Of a stretch of 64,000 bases of DNA, positions 1 through 11,993 are shown in pieces. Every line of letters starts with the position of its first letter. The stretch's first letter is position 1. Origin of the DNA: Microglena sp. YARC (lineage: Eukaryota > Chlorophyta > Chlorophyceae > Chlamydomonadales > Chlamydomonadaceae); the NCBI GenBank assembly GCA_022414725.1, contig CM039462.1, positions 114,504,875 through 114,568,874 of the forward strand, written 5' to 3'. The notes beneath the pieces were generated by a model. It was not told the DNA's origin. It saw only the letters and a list, made by a program, of their open reading frames with translations, and made no database searches. The position numbers and the translations under genes were made by a program.

Positions 1-967
1 NNNNNNNNNNNNNNNNNNNNNNNNNNNNNNNNNNNNNNNNNNNNNNNNNNNNNNNNNNNNNNNNNNNNNNNNNNNNNNNNNNNNNNNNNNNNNNNNNNNN
101 NNNNNNNNNNNNNNNNNNNNNNNNNNNNNNNNNNNNNNNNNNNNNNNNNNNNNNNNNNNNNNNNNNNNNNNNNNNNNNNNNNNNNNNNNNNNNNNNNNNN
201 NNNNNNNNNNNNNNNNNNNNNNNNNNNNNNNNNNNNNNNNNNNNNNNNNNNNNNNNNNNNNNNNNNNNNNNNNNNNNNNNNNNNNNNNNNNNNNNNNNNN
301 NNNNNNNNNNNNNNNNNNNNNNNNNNNNNNNNNNNNNNNNNNNNNNNNNNNNNNNNNNNNNNNNNNNNNNNNNNNNNNNNNNNNNNNNNNNNNNNNNNNN
401 NNNNNNNNNNNNNNNNNNNNNNNNNNNNNNNNNNNNNNNNNNNNNNNNNNNNNNNNNNNNNNNNNNNNNNNNNNNNNNNNNNNNNNNNNNNNNNNNNNNN
501 NNNNNNNNNNNNNNNNNNNNNNNNNNNNNNNNNNNNNNNNNNNNNNNNNNNNNNNNNNNNNNNNNNNNNNNNNNNNNNNNNNNNNNNNNNNNNNNNNNNN
601 NNNNNNNNNNNNNNNNNNNNNNNNNNNNNNNNNNNNNNNNNNNNNNNNNNNNNNNNNNNNNNNNNNNNNNNNNNNNNNNNNNNNNNNNNNNNNNNNNNNN
701 NNNNNNNNNNNNNNNNNNNNNNNNNNNNNNNNNNNNNNNNNNNNNNNNNNNNNNNNNNNNNNNNNNNNNNNNNNNNNNNNNNNNNNNNNNNNNNNNNNNN
801 NNNNNNNNNNNNNNNNNNNNNNNNNNNNNNNNNNNNNNNNNNNNNNNNNNNNNNNNNNNNNNNNNNNNNNNNNNNNNNNNNNNNNNNNNNNNNNNNNNNN
901 NNNNNNNNNNNNNNNNNNNNNNNNNNNNNNNNNNNNNNNNNNNNNNNNNNNNNNNNNNNNNNNNNNN
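1..967. other. assembly gap (N run)
   Basis: All bases are N, so nothing can be read. The sequence right after it is a tandem repeat, which probably caused the gap. Confidence 0.99.
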
Positions 968-2310
968 NNNNNNNNNNCCCACCAAACCCACTCACATGCC
1001 ACAACCAACGCCACACCAATAGGCCGCTACGAGTCAAGCCAACCCAGTCCCAGCCGAGTGAGCAACCCACGTACCCGGAATGCAACAACGAACCCACCAA
1101 CCCACCAATCCACACCACCCACCACCAATCCACCAAACCCAGCCAACCCACCCCTCCCCCTGCAGGTATGACCGCCACGTCATCGCAACCAAGTTAGAAA
1201 TGAATAGCCGCACCAACCAGCTGGAGCAAACATCTCTACCACCACCACCACTACCGACCACACCACCACCACCACCAACCACATCACCATCACTACCACC
1301 GTAACCACACCACACCAACCCACCCCTGCAGGTCCATGACCGCCACTATTCGCAACCAAGTTAGAAATGAAAGTACCGCACCAACACTGGAGCACATTCT
1401 TCACCACCACCACCCACTACCACACCACCACCACATCACTACCACCGTAAACCACCACCACACCAACCCACCCCTGCAGGTATGAACCGCCACGTATGTC
1501 CAACCAAAATTAGAAAATGAGGTGTAGTACCCACCAACAATCTGGAGCAACACTGTCTACCACCACCCACCGACTACCCACCGTACCACCACCACCGATC
1601 ACCATTCACATACCACCGAACCACCACCACACCAACCCACCCGCTGCAGGCATGACCGCCACGTATTCGCAACCAAGTTAGAAATGAAGTACCCGCAACC
1701 AAACCAGCTGGAGCAACATCTCTACCACCACCACCACTACCACCACCACCACCACCATCATACCACCGTAACCAACCACCACACCAACCCACCCCTGCAG
1801 GATTGAACCGCCCACGTGTTCGCAACCAAGTTAAGAAACTGAAGTACCCACCACCAGCTGAGCAACATCTTCACCACACCACCCACTACCACCACCACAC
1901 CACCGACCACCATCACGGACCACCCGTAACCACCACCACACCAACCCACCCCTGCAGGATGACCGCCACGTATTCGCAACCAAGTTAGAAATGAAGTACC
2001 GCACCAACCAGCTGAGAGCTAACATCTCACCACCACCACCACTACCACCACTCACCACCACCACCCATCACTACCACCCGATAACCACCACCACGCACCA
2101 ACCACCCCTGCAGGTATGACCGCCAATATTCGCCAACAAGTTAGAAATTGAATACCGCAACCAACCAGCTGGAGCAACATCATCTACCACCCACCACCAC
2201 TACCACACCACCATCAACTACACCATAACCATCACCACACAACCCACCCCTGCAGATGACCGCACGATTCGCAACCAAGTTAGAAATGAAGTACCGCACC
2301 AACCAGCCTT
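968..2310. repeat. ~155-bp minisatellite, about 8 copies
   Basis: A unit of roughly 145-168 bp recurs about eight times. Each unit has a CCA/ACC-rich tract, then CCCCTGCAGG, then a conserved stretch containing GACCGCCACGTATTCGCAAC and AAGTTAGAAATGAAGTACC. Copies differ mostly by one-base insertions and deletions rather than substitutions, which looks more like long-read consensus noise than ancient divergence. The Gly/Val-rich or Pro/Thr-rich open frames here are by-products of the CCA tracts and are not called as genes. Confidence 0.9.
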
Positions 2311-3680
2311 GAGCAAATGAGTTCGGGCGGCCCCTACCAAGAAATAGCGCCACCATGAAAACTCAAGCAAAGTGAGAGGATGCGGAACTAACCTGCTTCA
2401 ACAGTCACTCCTGGTCGACGTATCACGTGATGGCTCCGAAAATGGCGCTTGATAAATGTTGTTCGGAAGGGCGGTGAGTTGGAACAGAGTATATCCTATC
2501 CTATCCTACCTAAATTATATATGATATATAAAGAAATCGATGTCGTGTCCGTGGTCGTCGTGGTTCATCATCGCGTACCACACGCCATGGCGTGCGAAGT
2601 GTAACGACTTGCAAAGGCCTACTTCCGCTCCCACCCGAGTCCATCGCCCAGCGATTTCAAATTCCGAAACACAGATGCGCTAAGCATATGCGCGCGCGCT
2701 CAATTTCATTCCATGACGCCTTCCCATACTGTGACTGCATGAATTGCAATGAAATGAGCTGAGAGATCCTCTCTCGGAGTCATTTGCTACCCTCAGATCG
2801 CTTTGCATGCCGCGGCTCGGAATTAATAAGTTCATGTATTGCTTTCACGAGCACCTCGAGCTGCCTGCTCATCTCCAGACACTTTCACTTCGCTTCATGA
2901 TCGCTGCCTAGACTTGTCACCTTGGCTCACGCATGCGCACTCTTTCTTCATTATTAGGCATTACATCGATCGTCGCATTATGCTATCACATCGCCTGAAT
3001 ATTCGCTATTCACATCGCCTGATTCGTGAATTGGAGGTAGTTCCACTTCCATTCTCCAAGCCTTCTGCGGGCTCTATATACATTCATCTTGCACTGCGAC
3101 TAAGACACGTGGCGCGGAAGCGTCATGTATCCTCTGCACGATCTAAAGTCGCCTGTCAACCTGTGACGTTCTTCCGACGTCCGGACTTCCTTCTTGCTGC
3201 GTGCTCCTTGCACCGCGTGCAATACCTCTTCAAATCTTCCCCCCCAACCCCGCACGGAGCTCACACCCTCAACATAAAGTTAGTTTCCGCTAGCGTTAGA
3301 CAGGGTACAAGATTACCGAAGCGAAGCCCTTCGGAAACAGCTTGCGACGCCAACCAGATCTATGCCGAAGAGGAAGCTACTGTAAGCACCTTATGCTCTC
3401 GCCCAATTCCGATCTTTTCAAGCTGAGTACTGAATCTGCGCAGACGTTCGTTTACAATTTCCAAATTTTCTTCGCATTTGCCGCCTCGTCTACAACACGT
3501 CCAAATTCGCCGATTGAAACTCAAGCTGGAAACTCATAACGCTTCGGTTAAACCCATCTGCTAAGTGCCGAGAGAAGATCAGATAATGGAACGAAGAACA
3601 GGGAAGTGCTGTATGTGTTGGCGGGTAAAGGAGTGAGGCAAATTGAGATTGGCCTGGTCGAGGTTGGCAGAGTGGGACTG
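2311..3680. other. host DNA without recognised gene
   Basis: No domain is recognised on either strand. A short TATCC run lies near 2490-2510. A 195-codon open frame at 2839-3426 (+) resembles no family I know, has no supporting context and is not called. Confidence 0.5.
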
Positions 3681-3689
3681 CTCTGCTTT

Positions 3690-3770
3690 GTGGTGGGGGG
3701 GGGGGGGGAGGGGTATGCGCCAGGAGGAATTGGTGTGTGTAGTTTTAGTGCTGGGGGGGGGGGGAGGGGG
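3690..3770. repeat. two poly-G tracts
   Basis: Two G homopolymers of more than ten bases (about 3,694 and 3,752) are separated by mixed sequence. No gene function is evident. Confidence 0.85.
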
Positions 3771-3939
3771 CAATCGCTCAGGATTTAAGTGGTGGGGAAA
3801 CATGAATGACTGTGTTTATGAAGAGGGTGGAGGTAGGACATATGTGTAGCCCATTCTGTAACCCCCAGCCCCACGGGCACCTATTATGATTGGGGTAGGG
3901 TGAGTATGCTGCGTCTGTGTGGCACCTGCCACACGCTAC

Positions 3940-4145
3940 CTACTAGTATATATAGTATATATATAGTTATAGTTAATTTAATATATGTGTGATGATATAG
4001 TTCTATATATATAACTGTCTGTCTGTCTGCTACCTATATCTATGCTATCCATGATCTATCCATCTATTCTATCCCTATCGTACCCTCTACCTATCTACCC
4101 ATCTATCTATCTACCTATCTATCTTCTAATTGTCTGTCTGTCGCT
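3940..4145. repeat. TA and TATC/CTGT microsatellites
   Basis: A TA-rich stretch is followed by imperfect runs of TATC, CTAC and CTGT tetranucleotides. It is low-complexity, non-coding sequence. Confidence 0.85.
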
Positions 4146-4279
4146 GTCTGTCGCCACACAATCCACGCCCATATTAGTAAAGATGTCGTTCAAAAAATCA
4201 ATAAAATTATAATAATAATTTATAATAATAATACTAAAGTAACTCAACAATTTGAATCTCGTATTACCCCCATCTGTTT

Positions 4280-5150
4280 AAAAACCTACACCCTGCTATG
4301 TCCCATGAAATGCCTGTGTGGCACCAATGAAATGCTGGTGGCACCATCACGACTGAAATCTCAAGGGCGCAAACACCAACCGCCAAAATGTCCAGGCTTT
4401 CCCTTAAATGCATTAACAAAGAAATAATAATAATAATAAATAATAATAATAGTAAAACCATTCAAATCACCACATGTTTAAATTAATTATCATTTGTTAC
4501 AATCTGCCCAGGAAATCTTGCTGCGACTATTCATGTCTGAAGTCCGCTGGGCGGCAACACCTAACGCAATAGGTCCAAGCTTTAGTAAAAGATGCGCTCA
4601 AAACAGCCAATATCGCAAATATTAATATTAACATCAACAATTTGTAAACGTATTATCATCAGTCGTTAAAAACCTACGGTATACCCCTGCTATGTGGCCC
4701 AGGAAATGCTGCGTGGCACTATCAACGACTGAGAGTCTCAGGTACGCAAACACCTAGCCGCATGGTCCAGCTAGCTCCACATTTATGATATATTAACTTT
4801 TTTCTTTATTATTCACCCCCCCCAGGGACCTGGTGCGGGGGGGCGGGCGCCGACTGGTTGTCCTAACATACATACCCTGCTATGTGGCCCAGGTAGATTG
4901 TTGGTGGCACTATCACGACTTAAGTCTCAGGGCGCAACACCAAACCGCATGGTCCAGGCTTCCCTTCAGATGGCATTACAAATAAATAATAATAATAATA
5001 GTAAAACACGTTCAAATCAACATGTTTAAATTTAATTATCATCTGTTACAATCTGCCCAGGAAATGCTGGTGGCACTATCACGACTGAAGTCTCAGGGTG
5101 CAACACCAAACCGCATGGTTCAGGCTTTAGTAAAGATGGCGTTCGAGCTT
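4280..5150. repeat. tandem repeat of ~170-215 bp, about 5 copies
   Basis: The segment beginning CCCAGGAAATGCTGGTGGCA and running through GACTGAAGTCTCAGG and CCGCATGGTCCAGGCTT recurs at about 4,300, 4,506, 4,699, 4,886 and 5,055. Copies differ by point changes and by AAT microsatellite tracts between them. The last copy runs straight into the first PP2C-like exon copy, so the array may be amplified intron sequence of that gene. Confidence 0.8.
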
Positions 5151-5152
5151 CA

Positions 5153-5296
5153 ATAGACAAGAACCGCGTGACCCCGTACTCCAAGGGCGCCTCAGACTTT
5201 TTTGAGATGTGCTATAGCGGTGGGAAGAAAGACGACATCACTGTAATGGTCGCATTGGTGGAGCCGGGGGTGGTGGTGGAGGATGATGACGCATGA
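5153..5296 (+). pseudogene. PP2C-type phosphatase C-terminal exon (copy 1)
   Basis: A 47-codon open frame ends in TGA and contains a TPYSKGASDFFEM-like segment followed by GGKKDDITVMVALVE. This matches the last conserved block of PP2C (PPM) metal-dependent Ser/Thr phosphatases, where the Asp of the DDIT motif helps bind the catalytic metals. The upstream bases CTTCAATAG look like a splice acceptor, so this is probably a terminal exon. The rest of the phosphatase domain (about 250 residues in the family) is not in the window. It is the only copy in this array with an intact frame. Confidence 0.6.
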
Positions 5297-5322
5297 GGTG
5301 TCCATACATCTTCATACATCTT

Positions 5323-6137
5323 CTATAGACAAAGAACGCGTGACCCCGTTACTCCAAGGCTGCTCGGACTTCTTTGAGATGTGCATAACTAAGTTATATA
5401 GCGGGGGGCAGGAAGATGATATCCCACTGTAGATGGTCCCGCTGGTGTGAGCCGGGGGTGGTGGGTGGAGGATGATGGCGATGCGAGGTGTCCATTACAT
5501 CTTCTATAGACAAGAATCGCGCTCGCTGCGACCCCGTACTCCAAGGCTGCCTCGGACTTCTTTGCCATGAGCAAGAAGGACAATATCACTGCTGTGTTCG
5601 CATTGGTGGAGCCGGGGGTGGCGGTGGAAGATGACGCATGAGGTTTCCATACCAGGGTACATCAGGAGGACCCCCAGCTCTGCTGCCTAAGACGCAACCA
5701 AGTGTATAGCCTGCGTCCTGCGACGCAACGGAGCAATCCTTCTGGTCAACGGACCTTCCACACGTTGCGTCCTGAGACGCAACGGACCCTTCGGCGTTGC
5801 ATCTGCAACAGTGGACGCAGCGTCCTGAACAACCCTGCTCCATAAATCTTCAATAGACAAGAACCGCGTGACCCCGTACCGCAATGCTGCCTCGGACTTC
5901 TTTGAGATGTGCTACACTCTGTTATAGCGGTGGTTAAGAAGGACGATACCACTGTAATGGTCGCATTGGCGCCAGTGGTGGTGGTGGAGGTGGAGGATGA
6001 TGCATGAGGTGTCCATACATCTTCTATAGACAAGAACCGTGTGAACCCGTACTCCAAGGCTGCCTCGGACATCTTTTAGATGTACTGTACAGGTGGCAAG
6101 AAGTACAACATCACTGCTGTGGTCGCATTGGTGGAGC
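5323..6137 (+). repeat. degenerate tandem copies of the PP2C terminal exon
   Basis: At least four more copies of the exon at 5,153-5,296 occur, at roughly 5,323-5,487, 5,504-5,642, 5,850-6,008 and 6,025-6,137. Each starts with a version of CTATAGACAAGAACCGCGTG and carries a frameshifted or stop-containing version of the DDITV block. Between the third and fourth copies is a separate short repeat built on GACGCAACGGA (5,690-5,820). These copies are probably non-functional duplicates. Confidence 0.65.
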
Positions 6138-6141
6138 TGGA

Positions 6142-6290
6142 CTGTAGCACGAACTCAGGGCCCCTGTCGGTAAAACGATTGTTTGGGGTCCAGTTCATGA
6201 ATGCTTTTTGTTTGTAGCCCTTCCTGTCTCGGTTGGGCAAGTCCCTTTAGCCTGCTTGGCTTACCCCCGGACTGTAACATACGTACATAC
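6142..6290. repeat. dispersed ~145-bp repeat, copy 1
   Basis: The stretch from CTGTAGCACGAACTCAGG to GGACTGTAACATACGTACAT has a clear but diverged second copy at 11,994-12,129 in the same orientation. No coding potential or terminal repeats are visible. It may be a SINE or another short non-autonomous element. Confidence 0.7.
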
Positions 6291-7388
6291 ATTGGTGGAG
6301 CCGGGTGGTAGTGTAGGATGGTGGTGCATTAGGGGAAATAGAGCTGCCTATAAGCTGCTACGCGCAGGCCTAGAGAGAAACATTGTTGGCAAGATGGACA
6401 ATATGCCTGTCATGGATTAGATTGGAATGTTACACGTTTTCAGCTTTTCGGCAACTCTGGGCTGCTCACAGTTTTTTTGACTGCGATACTTTGCAAGTTG
6501 TGATAAAACCCATCGTTTCGGGAATCGGCCCTGCTGTAAAATCCATAGTTTTGATTATCGGCCCTGTGGGCTTGATTTGGCCTGAAGCTGATCTGGCCTG
6601 GCTGACCTTACTTTGCATGGCCAGTGGCAGTTGGTCACTCCCTCGAACAGTAACCGCCCCACCCCCCCCCCCCCCCCCCCCCCCTTTCCCTCGAACTCCA
6701 GCAGCCTCCATCCACACAAATTCACGGACCTGAAACTTCAACGAGAAACCCTATCCTGAACACGCTCTAGGCGGCTTAGGGTCGAATTCGACAGTCGCGT
6801 TATCATCAAATCGTTCAATCTGTCTTGAGTATGGAATGCCAAGATGCTCCTGGCGAGAAGAAATACTCCCTGTTTTATCCCAGTGTTATGGCCTACTCTT
6901 TTGTAGGAGTGGCAACGCCATTCAAATTAAGGGCGCCTGGAGGCGCGTCCCGAATGAAATTATTCGAATCCTTAATTCAATGTATTATATTAATTAAATT
7001 GAATTGTATTTAATGTTGTGTTATTTTAATTCGATTTATTCCTTTCCATTTAATTTAATTTACGTGATTTGAATGCATGTAATTGCTTTAAATTTTATCA
7101 ATTCGACTAGGATTAAATTTGAAGGACGCCTGGAGGCATTAAATTAATTGAATTCCAATGAATCGATTGATGATTTCGCATTGTTAACTATAAAGTGACG
7201 AAAAAGAGTTTTTTTGAAGGGTTGTTGATTTTTAAGCAGTATTGAACGTTTCTGTAATGTAATGAAATGCATGTATGTATAGATTGGCTTTTTTAAAGAA
7301 TTTGATGCAAGAAAAATGAGGCCAATCAGGTGTATGGTTGATTTTACGGGATTTGTACAAGATATTGCATGTTTCGGCCCAGCCCGGA
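6291..7388. other. host DNA with poly-C tract and AT-rich segment
   Basis: A poly-C run lies at about 6,660-6,684. The stretch 6,950-7,150 is strongly AT-rich. No coding region is recognised. Confidence 0.5.
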
Positions 7389-7575
7389 CGTGAACGGTAT
7401 GTCCCGTCCTCCTGAACGGGTTTTTGGCCAGCGGCAGGTGGCGTGGCTTGCCCCTGCCCCCGTGAACGGTATGTCCCGTCCTCCTGGACGGGTTTTGGGC
7501 CAGCGGTAGGTGGCGTGGCTTGCCCTTGCTCCCGCCACTGCCCCCGCCCGGTGGCCCCCGCCCGTGCCCCCGCCC
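7389..7575. repeat. two-copy 70-bp repeat plus CCCGCC tract
   Basis: A unit starting GAACGGTATGTCCCGTCCTC occurs twice in tandem. It is followed by a GC-rich CCCGCC/CCCCTG microsatellite. Long open frames on both strands here come from this low-complexity sequence. Confidence 0.8.
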
Positions 7576-7965
7576 CCGCCCCCGCCCCTGCCCCACGCAC
7601 GACCCTGAGGTGGGGCCCGTGGGCTAATTATAGCACAAGTGCCCTAGGGGAATGTTTCGTCCATTGTGATGCTTACATGTTTCGCCTCGAATTTTTGACG
7701 ACAATTCTGCTCCCAAACCTATGTATACGCACATGTTTAAGTGGTTCAAATTTGAAATGTTAGCTCAAAACACCCTGAAATCAAATTGTTAACCGATAAT
7801 TGTAGCTTTTTGGCCCAACCTGAGCTCCTTTTCGTGAATTCCGAAGCTCATATGTGCTCTGGTGAGACTTTGTCCGGTATAAATAAGTCTAATAATTCAT
7901 CAAAAATATAGAATGTTCAATTTTTTGATGTTTTTCATAAAACCTGAAAATGTGGTTGGTGACAC

Positions 7966-8120
7966 GAACGAACGAACGAACGAACGAACGAACGAACGAA
8001 CGAACGAACGAACGAACGAACGAACGAACGAACGAACGAACGAACGAACGAACGAACGAACGAACGAAACGAACGAACGAAACGAACGAACGAACGAACG
8101 AACGAACGAACGAACGAACG
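7966..8120. repeat. (CGAA)n tetranucleotide microsatellite
   Basis: Roughly 38 CGAA units occur with two one-base interruptions near 8,068 and 8,080. Repetitive NERT and FVRS open frames read from it are artefacts. Confidence 0.97.
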
Positions 8121-8239
8121 GACATTTTAATGGGGCTAATCCCTCTTCAAAAAATCTGGAGATTTTTTTCATTCGGGTACTGAATCCTCAATGCCGCTGG
8201 TTACCGCCCCTCCATGGGTAGCGACTTCGGTACAACAGC

Positions 8240-8312
8240 CGTACTGCCGGATGCGCCAAACGGAGGCGCCAAACGCGTGCGCCAAACGGAGGCGCCAAAC
8301 GGATGCGCTAAG
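8240..8312. repeat. short tandem GCGCCAAACGGA repeat
   Basis: Five imperfect units of 13-15 bases built on GGATGCGCCAAACGGAGG. Function is not evident. Confidence 0.75.
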
Positions 8313-9196
8313 GAACCTAAGGGTTCGCCCTACAAAGTGCATTTAGACCGCACCAACTGACGTTTGCAAACGGCAGGCAGCTTGATAAACTCGCAAATAC
8401 AGTCACCTATTCTCCGACTCGAAGCAAATTTCAAACAAGTTGTATCTTCAGTCACGTCACCTCATCTTCCAGGTATATTTAAGTCAAACTGCGCCCCGAC
8501 CACTTAACGTTGAGATTCGACAGTCAAGTCATCCCGAAGGAGACTGCCTAGTCACAGCCAGAGGGTGCACAGCCCCAGTTTATGAGGTAACGCGCAACTA
8601 TGTACCAAAGCGCGGTATACGAGACACACGTTCCGCAAGAAAAGCCACGAGGGCAGCAACAAGGTTGCACACATCGCACATTGCACACCGCACACAAAAC
8701 AACCCTAGTGACAGCGGGGCTCACCGAGGCTTCCTCATACCTCCATCGGATCCCCATTCAATTGCCAACACAAGGGCGGTTACGCCCTTGTTTGTGTACG
8801 GAGACCCACATCCTGGGGTGAAATACCTTTCACAACTTTACAAAAAAGGTCAAGGCTCAACAGGCGCCTTGAAGCCCATATGGAAGCAAGGGCGTGAGGA
8901 CTGGCTGAAATGTGTGGGAAGACCGACAGGAAGGGCAGAACCAGAGAATTGGGCAGAACAAAGCCTTCCGTTCGTTTCATTTTGGATTCCAATCCCCCCC
9001 CCCCACACACACATAGACACGCACACACACACGCACACACACGCACTCCCCCCCGTGCTCAAACAGGGATTACACTATATAGATTAGACAGTTTAAAGAC
9101 TTGTCTCGATCAGAATAGATAGAATAGGACAGGCGTGATTATTTTGGTTTGATTGCATATCTTAGTATTTCGAACTGAATTGAATTGAATTGCTAA
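8313..9196. other. host DNA with CA microsatellite, no gene called
   Basis: A C-run plus (CA)n microsatellite lies at about 8,995-9,045. A 215-codon open frame at 8,440-9,087 (+) ends in this microsatellite, has no recognisable domain and is not called as a gene. Confidence 0.45.
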
Positions 9197-9230
9197 TTGA
9201 ACTTGAACTTGAACTTGAACTTGAACTTGG
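9197..9230. repeat. (GAACTT)n hexanucleotide repeat
   Basis: About five perfect GAACTT units. Confidence 0.9.
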
Positions 9231-10812
9231 TTTCATAGCTTCAGCCAGCAATTTAGCTGCTCGCCGTTTTCCAATTCCAAGATAATGGCATGGTTAGTAA
9301 ATTATAAACATGTTACACCTCACTCTTGCGTGCATATTGAAAACTCATAGAGGTTGGGCAGTCTAAATAAATGTCTAGATTGGTTAAATACTTAACTGAT
9401 CGCCTGTGTGCAGTAATGGTCACACATTACACTTCCCTCAAAAAGCCTGCCCTACATTCCAGGTAGGCATTCGCCAACCGTTTTTCTGAAATTTTCTAGT
9501 TCCCAAGCTGAGGACTAAATCTCGAACAGCAACGGACTTCCTGACCATCCCAACCGACTATTCGCCCATCTCTGGCTTTATGTTCAACCGATCTAACAGG
9601 CAATCTAACTAACAATCTCATTCGCCAACCCTTTCTCTGTGATTGTCTACCGTCCCAACCGTTTTTCGACCATTTTCGTCACTTGTCTACGATGTCTGTT
9701 AATTAACCAACTTTCCGGCAATTGTCAGTTCCTATCAGGGGCTCCTGGTTCCTATCGCATAGGTCAGCGCCTACGGGCCTCCCAACCAGGGAGCCCCAAA
9801 ACCTGATTATAAAAGCTTTTCTGACTTCATGTTCACCAGAGGCCACCGAAGTAGCCCGAGGTGACTCCGCGGGGATTATGATCCTGACTCATGACAATGT
9901 CAGTTAGATAGAAACCAAATCGAACGAGGCAGACGCGATTCGGAAAGTCTCGGAATGTGTCGGAAAAGTGCTCGATAAAGTGCTCGGAAAAGTGCTCTTG
10001 TTTACACTAAAAAAGTGACGGTGAGGACTCAAAGCTTATAGTCTAGTATAGTACTAGTCTAACAGTTTGAAGACTTGTCCAGGGCAGGTCCCTATGGGGA
10101 GCACGCGCGACATTAGGGGTCCGGAAACCCGTCCCCATGTCCAACTTTCTCGCGCGTCTCGATTATTTCAATTTAACCGCACACATCGCATCGAATTTAT
10201 CCTATGAGCACTTACTGATTGAATTGTGACAATCCGACGCAACTTTCCCCACTGAACATTTTCAAATCCGAAGCCTCGAAAATCAGCTTTCTCTAGGGAG
10301 CGCAGCTACTACCCCCAAAGGACTGGATAGTCGAGTATTGTCCTAGGAAGTCATTCTATTCGATTTGAATCGCTGTGCATCGACCGGAGATGGAGGTCCG
10401 AGGGTCGCGAATAGCTGTAGAAACCCTCCCGACCCCCGTGTGCAACATGCCGAAGTTGCGAGGAGCTCAATTTGACGCTGCATATAAGCAATGGGCCACT
10501 AACGAACCTTGTGTCGTGTTTGGGAGGTAAGCTACCCATGTTTTCCCTCAAGAAGCTCATCAAGACCGACGAGTGTTGCATATGAGGGTCGACCCAGCAT
10601 GGCCTAAGACGACGTAAAGCTAGCCAATGGGGCCTTATCAGAATTGCAGAATAAGATGTGGCATTGGCTCCCGAGGAGGACAGGCTGGAGGTTTTTGAGG
10701 AACCGCAGAAGAATAAGAGCCATGAATTCATTTACCCCAAACATGCTCATGCAAACACTATTGATCACACACACATCCAGCTCCCACCAGACTTTTCACC
10801 CCCAACTCTAGC
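9231..10812. other. host DNA without recognised gene
   Basis: Nothing recognisable is seen on either strand. Short local repeats occur near 9,960-9,995 (GGAAAAGTGCTCGATAAAGTGCTC). A 126-codon minus-strand frame (10,351-10,731) has no recognisable features. Confidence 0.45.
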
Positions 10813-11422
10813 ATGGCTACCAAAAAGATGTATGATGAGGAACTCCAGGTCCGGCTGGCTATGGCAGGCTATCATTTTGATGCATTGGTGCTCCGCATCA
10901 TTGGCCTCCAACACCAAGCATGGGATTCACCACACTTTCCTACAATGGCGCGCAGCGCTCGCATGGAGAACATGCAATGGCTGATCCGTGAGGTCACATT
11001 GCCCACACTGCAAGACCATGTGTCAACGTTGGTCAAGTGGGCCATCAAGAGTTCCAAGTGCATGGGCTTTACCACGGAGTTGTTGTTCGTGTTCATGGCC
11101 AATCTAGAGGCGCATGAGCGTCTACTTATGGCACACCCCTCGGCCTCTCGGTTGCTTGTTCAACGTGCCGTATCTACCAATGACCTCGAGATAGAGTTCA
11201 GCTTGGTTGTCAATGGTGGTGGCTACAAGCCATGGTTGGACATGGTCATGGCTACTTGGAGCACCTAGACTTCCTGTACTTGCTACGGTTTGGAACAACG
11301 GCAACTTCATCACCAGTGCAAATAACACTCCTCACAACAAGTTCTTGTTTGCTGCCAAAGATCGAGCTATGAACGCACTTGAAATGAAGAGGGATCTCTC
11401 AGTCCGCTCTTACTTCAAGTGA
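10813..11422 (+). pseudogene. hypothetical protein gene with one frameshift
   Basis: Two overlapping frames look like one gene. The first (from ATG 10,813) encodes about 145 residues of ordinary globular composition starting MATKKMYDEELQ. Near 11,240-11,265 it breaks, and the adjacent frame continues for about 55 residues to a TGA at 11,420-11,422 (ending RDLSVRSYFK). Together they would give roughly 200 residues. I recognise no domain. Composition is neither low-complexity nor repeat-derived, which is why it is listed, but it could belong to an unrecognised mobile element. The break could be a real mutation, a short intron or a sequencing error. Confidence 0.4.
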
Positions 11423-11622
11423 TTGCAGTCCCATTCATGCACTTGATTAATTTACTACTGTAGGTAGTAGAAATGCATTATTATCGCTTCGTAATTGGAA
11501 AAAGTCATGTGCCATCGCTTGAATGACCACACACTATAACTAATTGGATGATGTCAGATGATAGAAACCATAGTTCAACGTACACTAACTTATTAAACAA
11601 TAGGGATGATATTAAATGCATA

Positions 11623-11911
11623 GCAAGACTACGTCTTCGAGCTCACAATTTAAATGTCGAATCAGAAAGGAGAACCTCTCGTTCTGATAGAATTTGCAGG
11701 TGACATGATGGTTAACGGTAGAAGAGTAGTCAAAGATGAAATGCATTTAATATTATAATGTCCGTTATACGCTGAGGGTAGAAACAATATTTTTGAGAAA
11801 AGGAACATTGAACCTGAATTGGTGGATAAAAGCTCCGATATAAAGCTGGTTATGAATGCTGATTCCTTTGAAGGATGGAAATACTTAATTCAATTTATAA
11901 AAATGCGATAA
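11623..11911 (+). pseudogene. non-LTR retrotransposon C-terminal remnant
   Basis: Two frames joined by a frameshift near 11,700 read as the end of a LINE-type reverse transcriptase ORF: a RLRLRAHNLNVE segment, a Cys-containing RICR stretch, then VKDEMHLIL, a stop, CPLYAEGRNNIF. The pattern E-x-H-x4-C-P-x-Y-x3-R is typical of the zinc-binding tail after the RT domain in LINE ORFs and in repeats captured from them. The frame ends at TAA 11,909-11,911. One frameshift and one internal TAA mark it as dead. No upstream RT domain is visible. Confidence 0.5.
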
Positions 11912-11993
11912 TACCAGTTATCGCACAATTAAATTATCATCCGAGCTGAGATGATTTTATTATATTGTAGAATCAGATGATCTCTGTAGCACG

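Noticed and set aside
1034..2064. Several Gly/Val- or Pro/Thr-rich open frames on both strands
   Set aside because: They are read from the CCA-rich minisatellite and share its period; no real protein features.
2839..3426. 195-codon ORF
   Set aside because: No domain, no context and unremarkable composition; length alone is not enough in this region.
7389..7530. CRISPR-like array
   Set aside because: Only two direct copies with no spacer structure, in a eukaryotic context.
7144..7600. Arg/Gly-rich minus-strand ORFs resembling RGG proteins
   Set aside because: Produced by the CCCGCC tract and the two-copy repeat.
7889..8221. FVRS/NERT repeat 'proteins'
   Set aside because: Translation of a CGAA tetranucleotide microsatellite in several frames.
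8440..9087. 215-codon ORF
   Set aside because: Ends in a CA microsatellite and shows no recognisable domain.
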